From positions 4,529,501-4,593,500 of the forward strand of contig NZ_CP046509.1 in NCBI RefSeq assembly GCF_009738185.1: a DNA stretch of 64,000 nt, given 5' to 3'. Source of the DNA: Erwinia sorbitola. Lineage in GTDB: Bacteria; Pseudomonadota; Gammaproteobacteria; Enterobacterales; Enterobacteriaceae. The notes beneath the pieces were generated by a model. The model did not search any database and was not told the DNA's origin. It saw only the letters and a list, made by a program, of their open reading frames with translations. Made by a program: the position numbers and the translations under genes. Of this stretch, positions 25,331 to 34,729 are shown piece after piece. Numbering within the stretch: position 1 is the first letter of the stretch; each line of letters starts with the position of its first letter.

Positions 25331-26443
25331 TTAAGCTGATACTAATTGAGTAATCTTTTCCTGCACCGCTTCTGCACTAATTTGCTCTAACGGCTGGCGG
25401 CTGTCAGGCCGTATTTCATCCAACTTCATAATCATATGCAGCTGCGGATCCTGATAAGGCCCGGTGTGTTTAGGCTCTGCATCCGCATAGAGGCTGACGG
25501 TAGCGGTTTGCAATGCAATGGCAAGATGAAGCGGGCCTGTGTCTCCTGTCACTAATACATTCAGCCCGTCGATTAGCGTCAGCAGCTCCACCAGCGAAGT
25601 TTTCCCCACTTTATTCTCCACGAGGGAAAAAATCTCAGGCCCCACCAGCTGCTCAAACTCAGCCACCAAACCCCGATCTTTGGGGCCGCCAGTGAGTACG
25701 ACCTGGTATTGATCATCCTGGCACAGCAAGCTGGCTAACTCGGCAAAACGCTTAACCGGCCAGCAGCGTTTAGCTTCTGAAGCCCCCATCTGAAAACCGA
25801 TACGAATTTTACCCCCCGGGTTTTCACTGGCACGCCAGGCAACCGGAATATGCATGCGACAATCGTCATTACGACATCCAAGCGGGGTGAGCAGATCTAG
25901 CTTACGTTGAATCAAATGTCCGTTATAAGGCCTGGAATAGAGATTCAACCAACGATCCATCAGCGGGCTATCGACCCGATACTGATCGCGGATAATGTAT
26001 TCGCTGTTGGACAACACAGCACATAGCACGTCATAAGGCATATAAGAATGCAGAATCACCGTAAGCTGCGGCTGAAAGCCACGCAGAGACTTAATCAAGC
26101 GGTGCGCATTTCGAATCTTATTATCCCAGTAAAAAACCTCATCAAACCACGGGCTGGGATCGACTAACGGGCCGTTTTTCACACTGGATACAAGGACGAA
26201 CGAGGCTTGAGGATATCGCTGTTTCAACGCAAAGATGGCAGGCGTGTTAAACATCAAATCGCCCAGCGCGGTAGTCGAAAAAATCGCTATACGCTGAAAT
26301 TCCATTTCGGCATTCAGGGGTTTATTTTTTTTCAGGTGGCGGGAGAAAAAGGTATATAACGTTAATGCCCGGTTAATCCACTTTACTTTAGATTCCTTCA
26401 TTACACCACTCAACTTTTTCTTATAAAACACTTCCAGACTCAT
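25331..26443 (-). CDS. Glycosyltransferase family 9 (heptosyltransferase-like)
   Basis: GT9 protein of 370 residues in the LPS core locus. The N-terminal Rossmann half has IAIFSTTALGDLMFNTPAIFAL, like the GD-L-TP motif of heptosyltransferases, and the donor half shows IGFQMGASEAKRCWPVKRFAEL and VTGDTGPLHLAIALQTATVSLY. An N-terminal extension of about 45 residues precedes the fold; the start is uncertain (ATG 26443 or ATG 26401, both with weak ribosome sites). It is convergent with waaL and divergent from galE. It probably adds a heptose or related sugar to the outer core, but acceptor and donor are not known. Confidence 0.8.
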   Translation of the reverse strand: MSLEVFYKKKLSGVMKESKVKWINRALTLYTFFSRHLKKNKPLNAEMEFQRIAIFSTTALGDLMFNTPAIFALKQRYPQASFVLVSSVKNGPLVDPSPWFDEVFYWDNKIRNAHRLIKSLRGFQPQLTVILHSYMPYDVLCAVLSNSEYIIRDQYRVDSPLMDRWLNLYSRPYNGHLIQRKLDLLTPLGCRNDDCRMHIPVAWRASENPGGKIRIGFQMGASEAKRCWPVKRFAELASLLCQDDQYQVVLTGGPKDRGLVAEFEQLVGPEIFSLVENKVGKTSLVELLTLIDGLNVLVTGDTGPLHLAIALQTATVSLYADAEPKHTGPYQDPQLHMIMKLDEIRPDSRQPLEQISAEAVQEKITQLVSA

Positions 26444-26712
26444 ACGCTGGAACGGAATTAAACCTGTCTGCTTTTAAAGTAAAACAAGTTCACTAAGCTA
26501 ACCTGGGGGTAATACAGATGGCCCGCATGATAGCACTGTTTTTCGCGAGTTACGACGTGAAGGATAGGCTCAGAAAGGCCTGAGAACCGCCCTGTCCGCA
26601 GTGCCTGGCGTATTGCACTTACCGTCTTAATCCCGCAGTATATTGCTTAATATTAAAACGTTGGCCCAACGACGGATAGTCACGTCACACATTAAACGGA
26701 GTGAGAACCTGT

Positions 26713-27729
26713 ATGGCAATTCTGATAACTGGCGGGGCTGGCTATATCGGTTCTCACACCGTGATGTCACTGCTGGAAAACCAGTATGACGTGGTGGTAC
26801 TGGACAATCTGGTCAATGCATCCCCGATCGCCCTGGAGAGAGTGGAACGTTTAACCGGCTGCAAAATCACGTTCTATCCGAATGATATCCAGGATCGCGA
26901 ACAGCTGAGATCGATTTTTGCCCAACATGACATCTCCGCAGTTATCCACTTTGCTGGTTTGAAATCCGTTAGTGAGTCCGTCGCTAAACCTCTCGAATAC
27001 TATCAAAACAATGTTGCCGGCACGCTGATCTTGCTGGATGAGATGCGTGCGGCGGGCGTTCACGACTTTATATTCAGCTCTTCGGCGACGGTTTATGGTG
27101 CGCCGGAATCGACACCGCTGCGTGAGACCTCCAGAACTGGCGGCACAACGAATCCTTACGGTACCTCCAAGCTGATGGTTGAACAGATCCTGCTCGACTT
27201 CGCCAAAGCCTGCCCGGATTTTGCAATCACCATCCTGCGTTACTTTAATCCTGTGGGCGCCCATGAGTCAGGCCTGATTGGGGAAGATCCGAATGGCATC
27301 CCGAACAACCTGATGCCGTATATTTCTCAGGTTGCCAGTGGAAAACTTCAGCGCCTGTCAATTTTTGGTGACGACTACCCCACCCCAGATGGAACCGGTG
27401 TTCGCGACTACGTCCATGTAATGGATTTAGCGGAGGGCCATTTAAAAGCGCTGCAACATATCCGGCAATTCCCCGGAGTCAGCATTTACAATCTGGGAAC
27501 AGGCGTTGGCTATTCCGTACTGCAAATGCTGAAAGCATTCGAAAAAGTTTCAGGCCGCCCGGTGCCGTACCAGATTGTTCCACGCCGGGAGGGTGATATT
27601 GCCGAATGCTGGGCTGATGTTGAGCAGGCAAGCAAGCACCTGGGCTGGAAAGCCCGGCGTGGTCTCGATGAGATGATGCGGGATGCATGGAACTGGCAGG
27701 AAAAAAACCCTCTCGGCTTTCAGAGCTGA
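26713..27729 (+). CDS. galE: UDP-glucose 4-epimerase
   Basis: Interconverts UDP-glucose and UDP-galactose, supplying UDP-Gal for LPS core and O antigen. The 338-residue SDR starts MAILITGGAGYIGSHTVMSL (NAD-binding), has the active-site Ser/Tyr pair in FSSSATVYG and NPYGTSKLMVEQ, and C-terminal NLGTGVGYSVLQM. Length equals E. coli GalE (338). ATG 26713 is used; GGAG lies about 11 bp upstream, and four extra codons upstream (GTG 26701) have no similarity. Its position inside the core locus, not with galTK, suggests a dedicated supply of UDP-Gal or UDP-GalNAc for core assembly (inference). Confidence 0.95.
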   Translation: MAILITGGAGYIGSHTVMSLLENQYDVVVLDNLVNASPIALERVERLTGCKITFYPNDIQDREQLRSIFAQHDISAVIHFAGLKSVSESVAKPLEYYQNNVAGTLILLDEMRAAGVHDFIFSSSATVYGAPESTPLRETSRTGGTTNPYGTSKLMVEQILLDFAKACPDFAITILRYFNPVGAHESGLIGEDPNGIPNNLMPYISQVASGKLQRLSIFGDDYPTPDGTGVRDYVHVMDLAEGHLKALQHIRQFPGVSIYNLGTGVGYSVLQMLKAFEKVSGRPVPYQIVPRREGDIAECWADVEQASKHLGWKARRGLDEMMRDAWNWQEKNPLGFQS

Positions 27730-27743
27730 AGCAGCCACTACTC

Positions 27744-27770
27744 AGCCCTGACAGCGGTGTGTACAGGGCT
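27744..27770 (+). terminator. Weak hairpin after galE
   Basis: AGCCCTG and CAGGGCT form a 7-bp stem around a 13-base loop; no T run follows. It lies between convergent galE and the deacetylase gene. Confidence 0.35.
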
Positions 27771-27779
27771 ATAAATAAG

Positions 27780-28742
27780 CTATAGCGTGCTGATTTTGCT
27801 CTGGTGGTACTCTGCCAGAGTTTTTCCCACTGTGCGTTCAGCAAGCCAGCTAAATAACTGCTCCAGATCCTGATACAAACGCTCAATATGCTGTTCTGTC
27901 GAAAAAGTCGGGCTGCCACCAGGCATAAACTCAGATGAGTGCAGCATAAACTCAACATAGTCATGCCCCTCATCCAGCGACTGCTGCGCAACTCGTTTCA
28001 TCATCTCGACATTGCCGCCAGAGGGGCGCAGCCAGTGTACCGAAGGCGATCGCCGCTTTCCGCGCAGGCGATCATAACCACTCTTCAGCGCATTCATTAA
28101 GCCTGAATGTTTGTACTGGATCGTCATCGGCACTTCCAGCAGTGGCGACGCTCCTGCACGAGCGATATTTTTTTCATCAATAAAGTAAGCCTGTGAGGGA
28201 AAATCGCGATAGTTCGTGCCGCCTTTTCCCGCCGGATCGCCGGGTGAAAACTGCCAGTTAACCTTTGGCGTCACAGAGCAATCAACCACATAGCCAAACT
28301 CAATTAACAGTGCCGCATAGTACTCATTAAAAGCCCAGCGCCCGGCGCGATGACTCAGCATTTTCGTCTGGAATGTCTCCTCCAGCAGCCGGGTCATAAA
28401 TTCAACTTTGCTGCGGATTTGTGCAGCAGGGTACTCAATCAAATAGGGCTTATGCCGCCAGTCGTCTTCTGTCAGAGGCTCCAGCGGTGGGCTGTTCCAG
28501 GCGTGCAGATGCATGCCAACTTCGCCAGCATCGCGGGCGATAACATCACGGGCAAAAGCGACATAGTCACTGTCCATCGCCATCTCATAGTTGGTGAGAT
28601 AAACCGGCTTAAATGCATACTTCTCACACAACGCCTGAAAGCGCGGCAAATAATGGGTATTTTGAGTCGAAATACGATCGTGGTTTTCCCACAGATTATC
28701 GCCCTCGGTATCAATGGTAATGATGAACGCTGGTTTAGCCAT
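27780..28742 (-). CDS. Polysaccharide deacetylase-like protein in LPS core locus
   Basis: 320-residue protein with a NodB-type TIM-barrel pattern: FIITIDTEGDNLWEN at the N-terminus (catalytic and metal Asp), EVGMHLHAWNSPPLEP (HxH metal-binding), SHRAGRWAFNEYY (the SHRxG motif), and VEFMLHSSEFMPGG late in the protein (catalytic His). This set matches LPS-linked deacetylases of the WabN/WalW kind, which remove N-acetyl from core GlcNAc to leave glucosamine. A wabH-like GlcNAc transferase lies 2.4 kb away, supporting that role by inference. It is a single gene convergent with galE. Whether it acts on core, O antigen or capsule cannot be settled here. Confidence 0.75.
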   Translation of the reverse strand: MAKPAFIITIDTEGDNLWENHDRISTQNTHYLPRFQALCEKYAFKPVYLTNYEMAMDSDYVAFARDVIARDAGEVGMHLHAWNSPPLEPLTEDDWRHKPYLIEYPAAQIRSKVEFMTRLLEETFQTKMLSHRAGRWAFNEYYAALLIEFGYVVDCSVTPKVNWQFSPGDPAGKGGTNYRDFPSQAYFIDEKNIARAGASPLLEVPMTIQYKHSGLMNALKSGYDRLRGKRRSPSVHWLRPSGGNVEMMKRVAQQSLDEGHDYVEFMLHSSEFMPGGSPTFSTEQHIERLYQDLEQLFSWLAERTVGKTLAEYHQSKISTL

Positions 28743-28919
28743 GGTTAGTGAACCTGAATTGTGCTTTTAACCCTATGTTACGCAGCCCGTTTCGTCAGAG
28801 CAAATGACTTCGCTGCCAATATGCCCCAGGCCCGAATGCGCAGAGAAAACAGAGCAATGCTAGCCACACTGACATTGCTCCTTTAGAATTCAATTCCCGT
28901 TTCCCGGAAAAAAAGCATC

Positions 28920-29987
28920 ATGAATTCAGCACCTGTTCCACTGCCAAAGCGCATTTTGGTTATTAAACTACGCCATCATGGCGATATGCTGCTCACGACC
29001 CCGGTCATCAATACTCTGAAGCAAAACTGGCCGCAGGCGGAAGTTGATGTACTTCTGTACCACGAAACCAGAGAGATGCTGTCAGCAAACCCGGCTATCG
29101 CCCGGCTGATGACCATTGACCGGCAGTGGAAAAAACAGGGTGCCGCTGTACATTTGAAACATGAATGGCAGCTGATGCAACAGCTTCGCGCTCGTCAGTA
29201 TGATGTTGTTATCAACCTTGCTGACCAATGGCGCAGCGCCCTTGCTACGCGCTGGACGGGAGCCAGGATCAGGCTCGGTTTTGACTTTCCCAAGCGTCGC
29301 GGCGCGCTGTGGCGTTTTTGTCATACGCAGCTGGTGCCCGTTACAGGACACGGCAAGCTGCATACCGTTGAACAAAATCTTTCGCTGCTGGAACCACTGG
29401 GCAACCTGCAAACCTCATCTCAGGTCACTATGAGCTATAACGCCAGTGACTGGGAGCACGTCGAGGGCTTACTGGGTCAGCAGGCCGTACCGAATGATTT
29501 TATTGTGGTTCAGCCAACATCCCGATGGTTTTTCAAATGCTGGACGGAGGCCAAAATGGCCGCCACCATCAGCGCACTGCAAGCCAGCGGCTATACGCTG
29601 GTGCTCACCTCTGGCCCTGATAAACGAGAGCAGGAAATGGTGGCGAATATTCTGGCACAGTGCCCTGAAGAGCGGGTGATTTCCCTGGCCGGCCAGCTCA
29701 CTTTGCGTCAGCTGGCGGCGTTGATCGACCATGCGCGGCTGTTCATCGGCGTGGACTCGGTACCTATGCATATGGCGGCGGCACTGAGCACTCCCTGTGT
29801 GGCACTCTTTGGCCCGTCAAAACTGACCTTCTGGCGTCCCTGGCAGGTACAAGGCAAAGTCATCTGGGCGGGTGACTATGGCGCGCTGCCGGATCCTGAC
29901 GATATCGATACAAAAACCGATGAGCGTTACCTTGATCTCATCCCCGTCGAGGTTGTGATCAATGCAACAAAGGAGCTGTTGTCATGA
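28920..29987 (+). CDS. waaQ: LPS heptosyltransferase III
   Basis: GT9 enzyme that adds the branch heptose (HepIII) to HepII of the inner core. The 355 residues include RILVIKLRHHGDMLLTTPVINTLKQ, INLADQWRSALATRWTGARIRLG, VVQPTSRWFFKCWTEAKMA and LFIGVDSVPMHMAAALSTPCVALFGPSK, which follow E. coli WaaQ closely along its length. The ATG at 28920 has a GGAAAA ribosome site. It begins a waaQ-wabG-wabH-like run with 4-bp overlaps, so the three are one translationally coupled operon. Confidence 0.95.
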   Translation: MNSAPVPLPKRILVIKLRHHGDMLLTTPVINTLKQNWPQAEVDVLLYHETREMLSANPAIARLMTIDRQWKKQGAAVHLKHEWQLMQQLRARQYDVVINLADQWRSALATRWTGARIRLGFDFPKRRGALWRFCHTQLVPVTGHGKLHTVEQNLSLLEPLGNLQTSSQVTMSYNASDWEHVEGLLGQQAVPNDFIVVQPTSRWFFKCWTEAKMAATISALQASGYTLVLTSGPDKREQEMVANILAQCPEERVISLAGQLTLRQLAALIDHARLFIGVDSVPMHMAAALSTPCVALFGPSKLTFWRPWQVQGKVIWAGDYGALPDPDDIDTKTDERYLDLIPVEVVINATKELLS

Positions 29988-31114
29988 AACCATTTCGTCT
30001 GGCCCTGGTAAGGCAAAAATATCGCCCGGATGGCGGTGCCGAACGCTTTATTTCGCGTGCGCTGCTGGCACTTGAACAGCAGAACCTCGAACTTAACGTC
30101 ATTACCCGCGAGTGGCAGGGTGAAGTCAATCCAGACTGGCACATCCATTTATGTAACCCACTGAAACTGGGCCGCATCAGCCGTGAGCGCGGCTTTGCCA
30201 GAGCGGCAAAAGCGGTATGGCTGCGTGAAAAGTTCGATCTGGTACAAAGCCATGAACGTATAGCCGGGTGTGATATCTATCGTGCCGGAGATGGCGTCCA
30301 TCGCAACTGGCTGCATCAGCGAGCGCGACTGCTTCCCTCGTGGCGTCATCCACTTCTATTTAACAGCCCTTATCATCGCTTTGTGATGCAGGCAGAGTCC
30401 GATATGTATTCCGCGCCTGAGTTAAAAGCGGTGATTTGCAATGCCGGGATGATAAAGCGGGAAATCGTTGAGCAATTCCATGTGGACGCAGAAAAAATCA
30501 CCGTCATCTATAACGCTATCGATCACCATACGTTTTATCCCGCAGATATCGCGGTAAAGCGTCAGTTACGCGAGCAGTATCAACTCCCGGCTCAGGCACA
30601 CTGCCTGATCTTTGTCGGCTCCGGGTTTGAAAGAAAGGGACTGGCCGCTGCAATACGAGCGATTGCCCCCACCGATAGCTATCTGATGGTTATCGGCCGC
30701 GATAAAAACGAGAAGTCCTGGCGTGCTCTGGCCAGCTCTTTGGGCTGTGAGGCCCGTATTCGATTTATGGGTATGCAAAAAAACACCCTGCCGTTTTATC
30801 AGGCGGCAGATGGCCTGCTATTGCCCACACTGTACGATCCCTTCCCCAACGTTATTCTGGAAGCGATGGCATGCGGGCTACCCGTTATTACCAGTACAAC
30901 CTGCGGCGGTGCCGAATTTATCACCAACGGTGCCAATGGCTTCGTCACTGATGCCCTTGACGTCCCTGCGTTGACGGCTGCTGTTCAGCAGTTACCGCGT
31001 GAAGCGCTGGATTCCGCTATGGGTAGCGCTGCGCGTGAAAAGATCATGCCCTATAACCCGTCAGCTCTCTCCTCGCAATTGATCGACCTTTATCAAAGAG
31101 TATTAACTCAATGA
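29984..31114 (+). CDS. wabG: WabG-like core glycosyltransferase (GT4)
   Basis: GT4 transferase of 376 residues. The N-terminus RLALVRQKYRPDGGAERFISRAL and the region LVQSHERIAGCDIYRAGDGVH followed by NWLHQR closely match Klebsiella WabG, which adds galacturonic acid to HepII, rather than E. coli WaaG, which differs in these places. The donor motif is LPTLYDPFPNVILEAMACGLP with the EX7E glutamates. It overlaps waaQ and the next gene by 4 bp each. If WabG function holds, the core carries GalA in place of phosphate at this position (inference from homology). Confidence 0.85.
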   Translation: MKPFRLALVRQKYRPDGGAERFISRALLALEQQNLELNVITREWQGEVNPDWHIHLCNPLKLGRISRERGFARAAKAVWLREKFDLVQSHERIAGCDIYRAGDGVHRNWLHQRARLLPSWRHPLLFNSPYHRFVMQAESDMYSAPELKAVICNAGMIKREIVEQFHVDAEKITVIYNAIDHHTFYPADIAVKRQLREQYQLPAQAHCLIFVGSGFERKGLAAAIRAIAPTDSYLMVIGRDKNEKSWRALASSLGCEARIRFMGMQKNTLPFYQAADGLLLPTLYDPFPNVILEAMACGLPVITSTTCGGAEFITNGANGFVTDALDVPALTAAVQQLPREALDSAMGSAAREKIMPYNPSALSSQLIDLYQRVLTQ

Positions 31115-32214
31115 AGAACCATATTCTGTTTATCATCGATGGCCTGCCCGGTGGCGGAGCGGAAAATGTCACTCTTACGCTGGCAAAGGGGATCGCGCTG
31201 CGTGGCTATGCCGTCACACTGCTGTCGTTAAGCGACCGCCTTGATTATGAGATCCCCGGCGAAATTAATTATATTGTTGATCGCGACAAGGGAAAAAAAG
31301 GTCCTTTCCGTAAGCTGTGCGAGCTGAGAAGACGCGCTGCCTCGCTGGATAGCTTATTGCCCGAACTGTTCCGTCAATATGGCAAACCCACGCTGGTGAT
31401 AAGCAGCCTGCACAAAACCGATCGTATCGTGGTGCGTTCCAGCGTGCTCAATACCTGTAATCTGTGGTTCTGTGTCCACGGCATGTTCTCACGATCTTAC
31501 CTCGGTAATAAAACCGGTTTTAGCCGCTGGCTGAAAACACGAAAAATAAAAAAAGTTTACCAAAACCGGAGCATTATCTCTGTTTCAGATGCCGTAGGTG
31601 AAGACCTGATCAACAATGTTGGGCTTAAACCATCGGCGTTGATGACCATCTATAATCCCTTCCATCTGGACGACATCAGGGCGCGGGCGGGGCAAAGCAA
31701 TCCTTATGCCCATGAGACCTATATTGCGCATGTGGGCCGCTTTCACCATGTGAAAAGGCATGACAGGTTATTAGAAGCGTTCTCGCTGGCTAACCTGCCA
31801 TGCAAACTGATCATCGTCGGGCAGGGTGAAGACGCCGTGACCCGCACGATTCAGGATAAAGTTTCACAGCTAAACCTACAGGACAGAGTGATCTTTACAG
31901 GCTTTACGAAAAACCCGCTCCCAATCATTAAAGGCGCAAAAATGATTGCGCTGAGTTCCGACAGCGAAGGTTTGCCGTCCGTCCTGATTGAAGCCCTGAT
32001 TTGCCATACACCTGTTGTCAGTACCGCCTGCCCCGGCGGAGCATCTGAGATTATGACCGGTGAACTTCAGCCTTATCTGGCAGAGCTAACCAGTGCATCT
32101 CTGGCCGAGAAAATGCGTAAAGCATGGGATACGCCGCCACATATTAGTGAAGAGATGTACCATAAGTTCAGCTATGACATTATTATTGACCGGTACTTAT
32201 CATTGCAAAAATAA
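31111..32214 (+). CDS. wabH: WabH-like core glycosyltransferase (GT4)
   Basis: GT4 glycosyltransferase of 367 residues, third gene of the waaQ-wabG operon. N-terminal nucleotide-sugar fold: ILFIIDGLPGGGAENVTLTLAKG; C-terminal donor fold: YIAHVGRFHHVKRHDRLLEAF and SSDSEGLPSVLIEALICHTPVVST with the EX7E pair. In Klebsiella the gene in this context, WabH, transfers GlcNAc to the outer core; the presence of a deacetylase nearby fits that. Symbol is by context and overall resemblance, not certain. The 3' part is AT-richer than wabG. Convergent with the next GT9 gene with a 22-bp gap and no terminator. Confidence 0.65.
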   Translation: MKNHILFIIDGLPGGGAENVTLTLAKGIALRGYAVTLLSLSDRLDYEIPGEINYIVDRDKGKKGPFRKLCELRRRAASLDSLLPELFRQYGKPTLVISSLHKTDRIVVRSSVLNTCNLWFCVHGMFSRSYLGNKTGFSRWLKTRKIKKVYQNRSIISVSDAVGEDLINNVGLKPSALMTIYNPFHLDDIRARAGQSNPYAHETYIAHVGRFHHVKRHDRLLEAFSLANLPCKLIIVGQGEDAVTRTIQDKVSQLNLQDRVIFTGFTKNPLPIIKGAKMIALSSDSEGLPSVLIEALICHTPVVSTACPGGASEIMTGELQPYLAELTSASLAEKMRKAWDTPPHISEEMYHKFSYDIIIDRYLSLQK

Positions 32215-32236
32215 TAAGTACCGTTGACGCTATAAA

Positions 32237-33271
32237 TTAATTCAGCGCAATATCTTTTATGTGTTGCGACTGAATTTTTTCCCACACCTCATCAACCGTG
32301 ATATCAAAACATTCGCCGGATTCAGTTTGCAGAATTTCATACTCACCCGTCCACGGGTGCCACTCATCCACGCTGGTATCACCAAAAAATACTACCTGCT
32401 TTTTATTCATCGCTGATGCCAGGTGCATCTGTCCGCCATCGCTGCAAAGGAGATGCTCACATTTTTCATAGGCCGCCACCAGCTCGCGAACCGACGCGGT
32501 GGGGTACAGGGAAACCCTCTCATCTTTACATGCCGCCAGCAGCTGTTCAGCACGATATTGATCGCCAATATCATCCGGTTCCAGCGTTCCCTGAGGTGAC
32601 CAAAAAATCAATACACTGCCGCTGTATTCCCGCAGGTAACGCTGAATAATTTCTGTATAGCGCTCCAGCAGCCAGCGACGCTTTTCACTGCGGCTACTGA
32701 TATGTACCGCCAGCCCGATAGTTTGACCCGGCTGTAAAGCAGCAATCCGTTCTGCGGCAGCTTCACGCTCCTGGTCAGTTAACCAGATGCGCACCGGCGG
32801 GATAGCAACCTTCCTGTCGGTAATGGCCGATAAATAACTGAAGGTACGTTCAACCTGATGTTTACCATGAAAGTCTTCCCGACGAAACGGGACAGTGATA
32901 GCGCCATCGCCATCTGTTGCACCAACGATATTTTTAGCGCCAATCATTTTGGCCATTCTCAGGCTATATTTACATGGCCTTGGATTAGCCAGAATAACCG
33001 CATCAAATGCAATGTGCCGCAATTTTAAAATTATTTTTATACGATCGAAATAAACACCAACTTTCGTTTCATTTTTGGTTTTGTGTTTTATCTTACGATA
33101 TATAAAAGTAGTGTGAATATAAGGATTATTTTTGACCACATCATGGCTGACAGTGTTGATTAATAAATAGACATTCGCATCAGGGTAGGCAATTTTCACC
33201 CCTTCAATCAGCGGGGTAGTACAGACCAGATCGCCAATATTATCGCGGCGAATTATTAAAATATTCTTCAT
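32237..33271 (-). CDS. Glycosyltransferase family 9 (heptosyltransferase-like)
   Basis: GT9 protein of 344 residues with the GD-L-TP heptosyltransferase N-terminus (ILIIRRDNIGDLVCTTPLIEGV), an IGLAVHISSRSEKRRWL acceptor/donor strand, and CEHLLCSDGGQMHLASAMNKKQVVFFGDT, the ADP-heptose-site variant with DGG in place of DSG. It is the third GT9 gene beyond waaFC and waaQ in this locus and lies on the opposite strand from the main core operon. The N-terminal third is AT-rich. It probably extends the outer core with heptose, but the acceptor is not predictable from the sequence. Confidence 0.8.
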   Translation of the reverse strand: MKNILIIRRDNIGDLVCTTPLIEGVKIAYPDANVYLLINTVSHDVVKNNPYIHTTFIYRKIKHKTKNETKVGVYFDRIKIILKLRHIAFDAVILANPRPCKYSLRMAKMIGAKNIVGATDGDGAITVPFRREDFHGKHQVERTFSYLSAITDRKVAIPPVRIWLTDQEREAAAERIAALQPGQTIGLAVHISSRSEKRRWLLERYTEIIQRYLREYSGSVLIFWSPQGTLEPDDIGDQYRAEQLLAACKDERVSLYPTASVRELVAAYEKCEHLLCSDGGQMHLASAMNKKQVVFFGDTSVDEWHPWTGEYEILQTESGECFDITVDEVWEKIQSQHIKDIALN

Positions 33272-33566
33272 GGCTAACCTGCTGGCGAAAAATTCGCCCG
33301 TATCAACATACTGGAGTTCCGCCCAAAAACAGCATCACTCGCCTAAAGACCCTCCTTATCCATTTGATAAATTCTCCTCCCCCACAATCCGCTTCGCGGG
33401 TGGCGGCAAAGCTATGCCTTTAACACCACTGCTCCCTGACCTCTTCAGACACCGGGATCGCACGAATTGCACACTTAAAATCAAAAAAAATCCATAGGAT
33501 CTACTAACCTTTGTTAACTGTTTGAAATCTCAACGGATTGGAATTTTCGAGGAAAGGATATTGCCT

Positions 33567-34568
33567 GTGACCCAAAGCCCTCTGCTGAGTGTCGTTGTAC
33601 CTCTTTACAATGCAGGGGAGCTATTTGCTCCTTTTATGGCATCTCTGCTGGCACAAACTTTCGAAGATCTTGAAATCATTATTGTTGATGATGGTTCAAC
33701 GGATGGCTCAGGAGAGCGTGCAGATGAGTATGCTCGCCAGAAAAGTAACATCACTGTTATCCATCAGGAAAACGGTGGCGTCTCCTGCGCCCGAAACACT
33801 GGTATGAAACACATCAGGGGAACCTATGTCACCTTCCCCGACGCAGACGATATCCTTGAGCCAGACCTGTACAGCACCTTAATGGCAATGGTCAGGACTG
33901 ACGATCTGGATGTGGCACAGTGCAACGCATTACGCACCAGTTCATTATATGGCCCGGGAACCATATTAATTCCTCTCAATCGGCTTCGTTCAACTCAGAT
34001 TATGAGCGGCACATCCTGGTTGGATCGTGCTTTAAAAACCCGTCGTTATCTGCACGTTGTCTGGCTGGGTGTTTACCGCGTTTCTCTGATCAAGCAGGCA
34101 AATTTGCAGTTTGTTCCAGGGCTTCATCATCAGGACATACTGTGGACAACCGAATTTATGCTCAATGCCCGTCGGGTACGTTATAACGAGCGCGCCCTTT
34201 ATCACTATCTGCTGCATTCAGAATCCATTAGCAACCGCCCAAGAGTGGGGCAGCCTAACGTTGAGTACCAGCGCCATTATTTGAGGATTTGCCAGCGCCT
34301 GGAGGAATTGAATCAGCAATACAGTCATTCCGTTAAAATCCATCGCTCATTTCATGCCCAGATTTTTCGTGAGGCGCTGATTGTTTGTCATGCCATTCGC
34401 CGCGAACCTGATGAGGCCGCCAGACAGGCGATGATTGCTGATTTTTTAGCAACCGACACCCTTTCCAGGATGCGGCGCAACGCGCGTGGACTGAAGCAAA
34501 GATACCATCTCCTGCTCTGGCATTATCGCTTGTGGTGGTGGCGAAAATCCGCTCAGGCGCACACCTGA
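33567..34568 (+). CDS. Glycosyltransferase family 2
   Basis: GT2 glycosyltransferase of 333 residues. The GT-A core shows LLSVVVPLYNAGELFAPFM, IIIVDDGSTDGS, NGGVSCARNTGMKHI and the metal-binding TFPDADDILEPDLY (DxD variant DAD-D). A C-terminal helical region ends with a Trp/Arg-rich amphipathic stretch (LLLWHYRLWWWRK) that may dock on the membrane. The GTG at 33567 is chosen because AAAGGA lies 8 bp upstream; a TTG at 33522 gives a longer but unsupported N-terminus. It lies just upstream of waaA on the same strand. Such enzymes add Glc, Gal or GlcNAc to outer core; donor unknown. Confidence 0.82.
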   Translation: MTQSPLLSVVVPLYNAGELFAPFMASLLAQTFEDLEIIIVDDGSTDGSGERADEYARQKSNITVIHQENGGVSCARNTGMKHIRGTYVTFPDADDILEPDLYSTLMAMVRTDDLDVAQCNALRTSSLYGPGTILIPLNRLRSTQIMSGTSWLDRALKTRRYLHVVWLGVYRVSLIKQANLQFVPGLHHQDILWTTEFMLNARRVRYNERALYHYLLHSESISNRPRVGQPNVEYQRHYLRICQRLEELNQQYSHSVKIHRSFHAQIFREALIVCHAIRREPDEAARQAMIADFLATDTLSRMRRNARGLKQRYHLLLWHYRLWWWRKSAQAHT

Positions 34569-34729
34569 CCGGACAATTACCCTTGTCATCATAATGTGCT
34601 TTTAGCAAACCTATGCTCAAGCCATGAAGTAGTGTGAGCAAGCCTCACTTATCTGCTAACATGCCGCATTATTTCTCTTTTTTCGGCTATCCCTGGGCAC
34701 AAGTCTCCGTTCAACTGAAAAGCAATGTG

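Noticed and set aside
27479..27991. Long minus-strand open frame across galE end and the deacetylase gene
   Set aside because: It is the antisense/other-frame shadow of two well-supported genes and has no family similarity.
33272..33566. JUMPstart/ops element before the GT2-waaA genes
   Set aside because: No GGCGGTAG with a surrounding conserved 39-bp element was found; GGTGGCGGCAAAG is only a partial resemblance.
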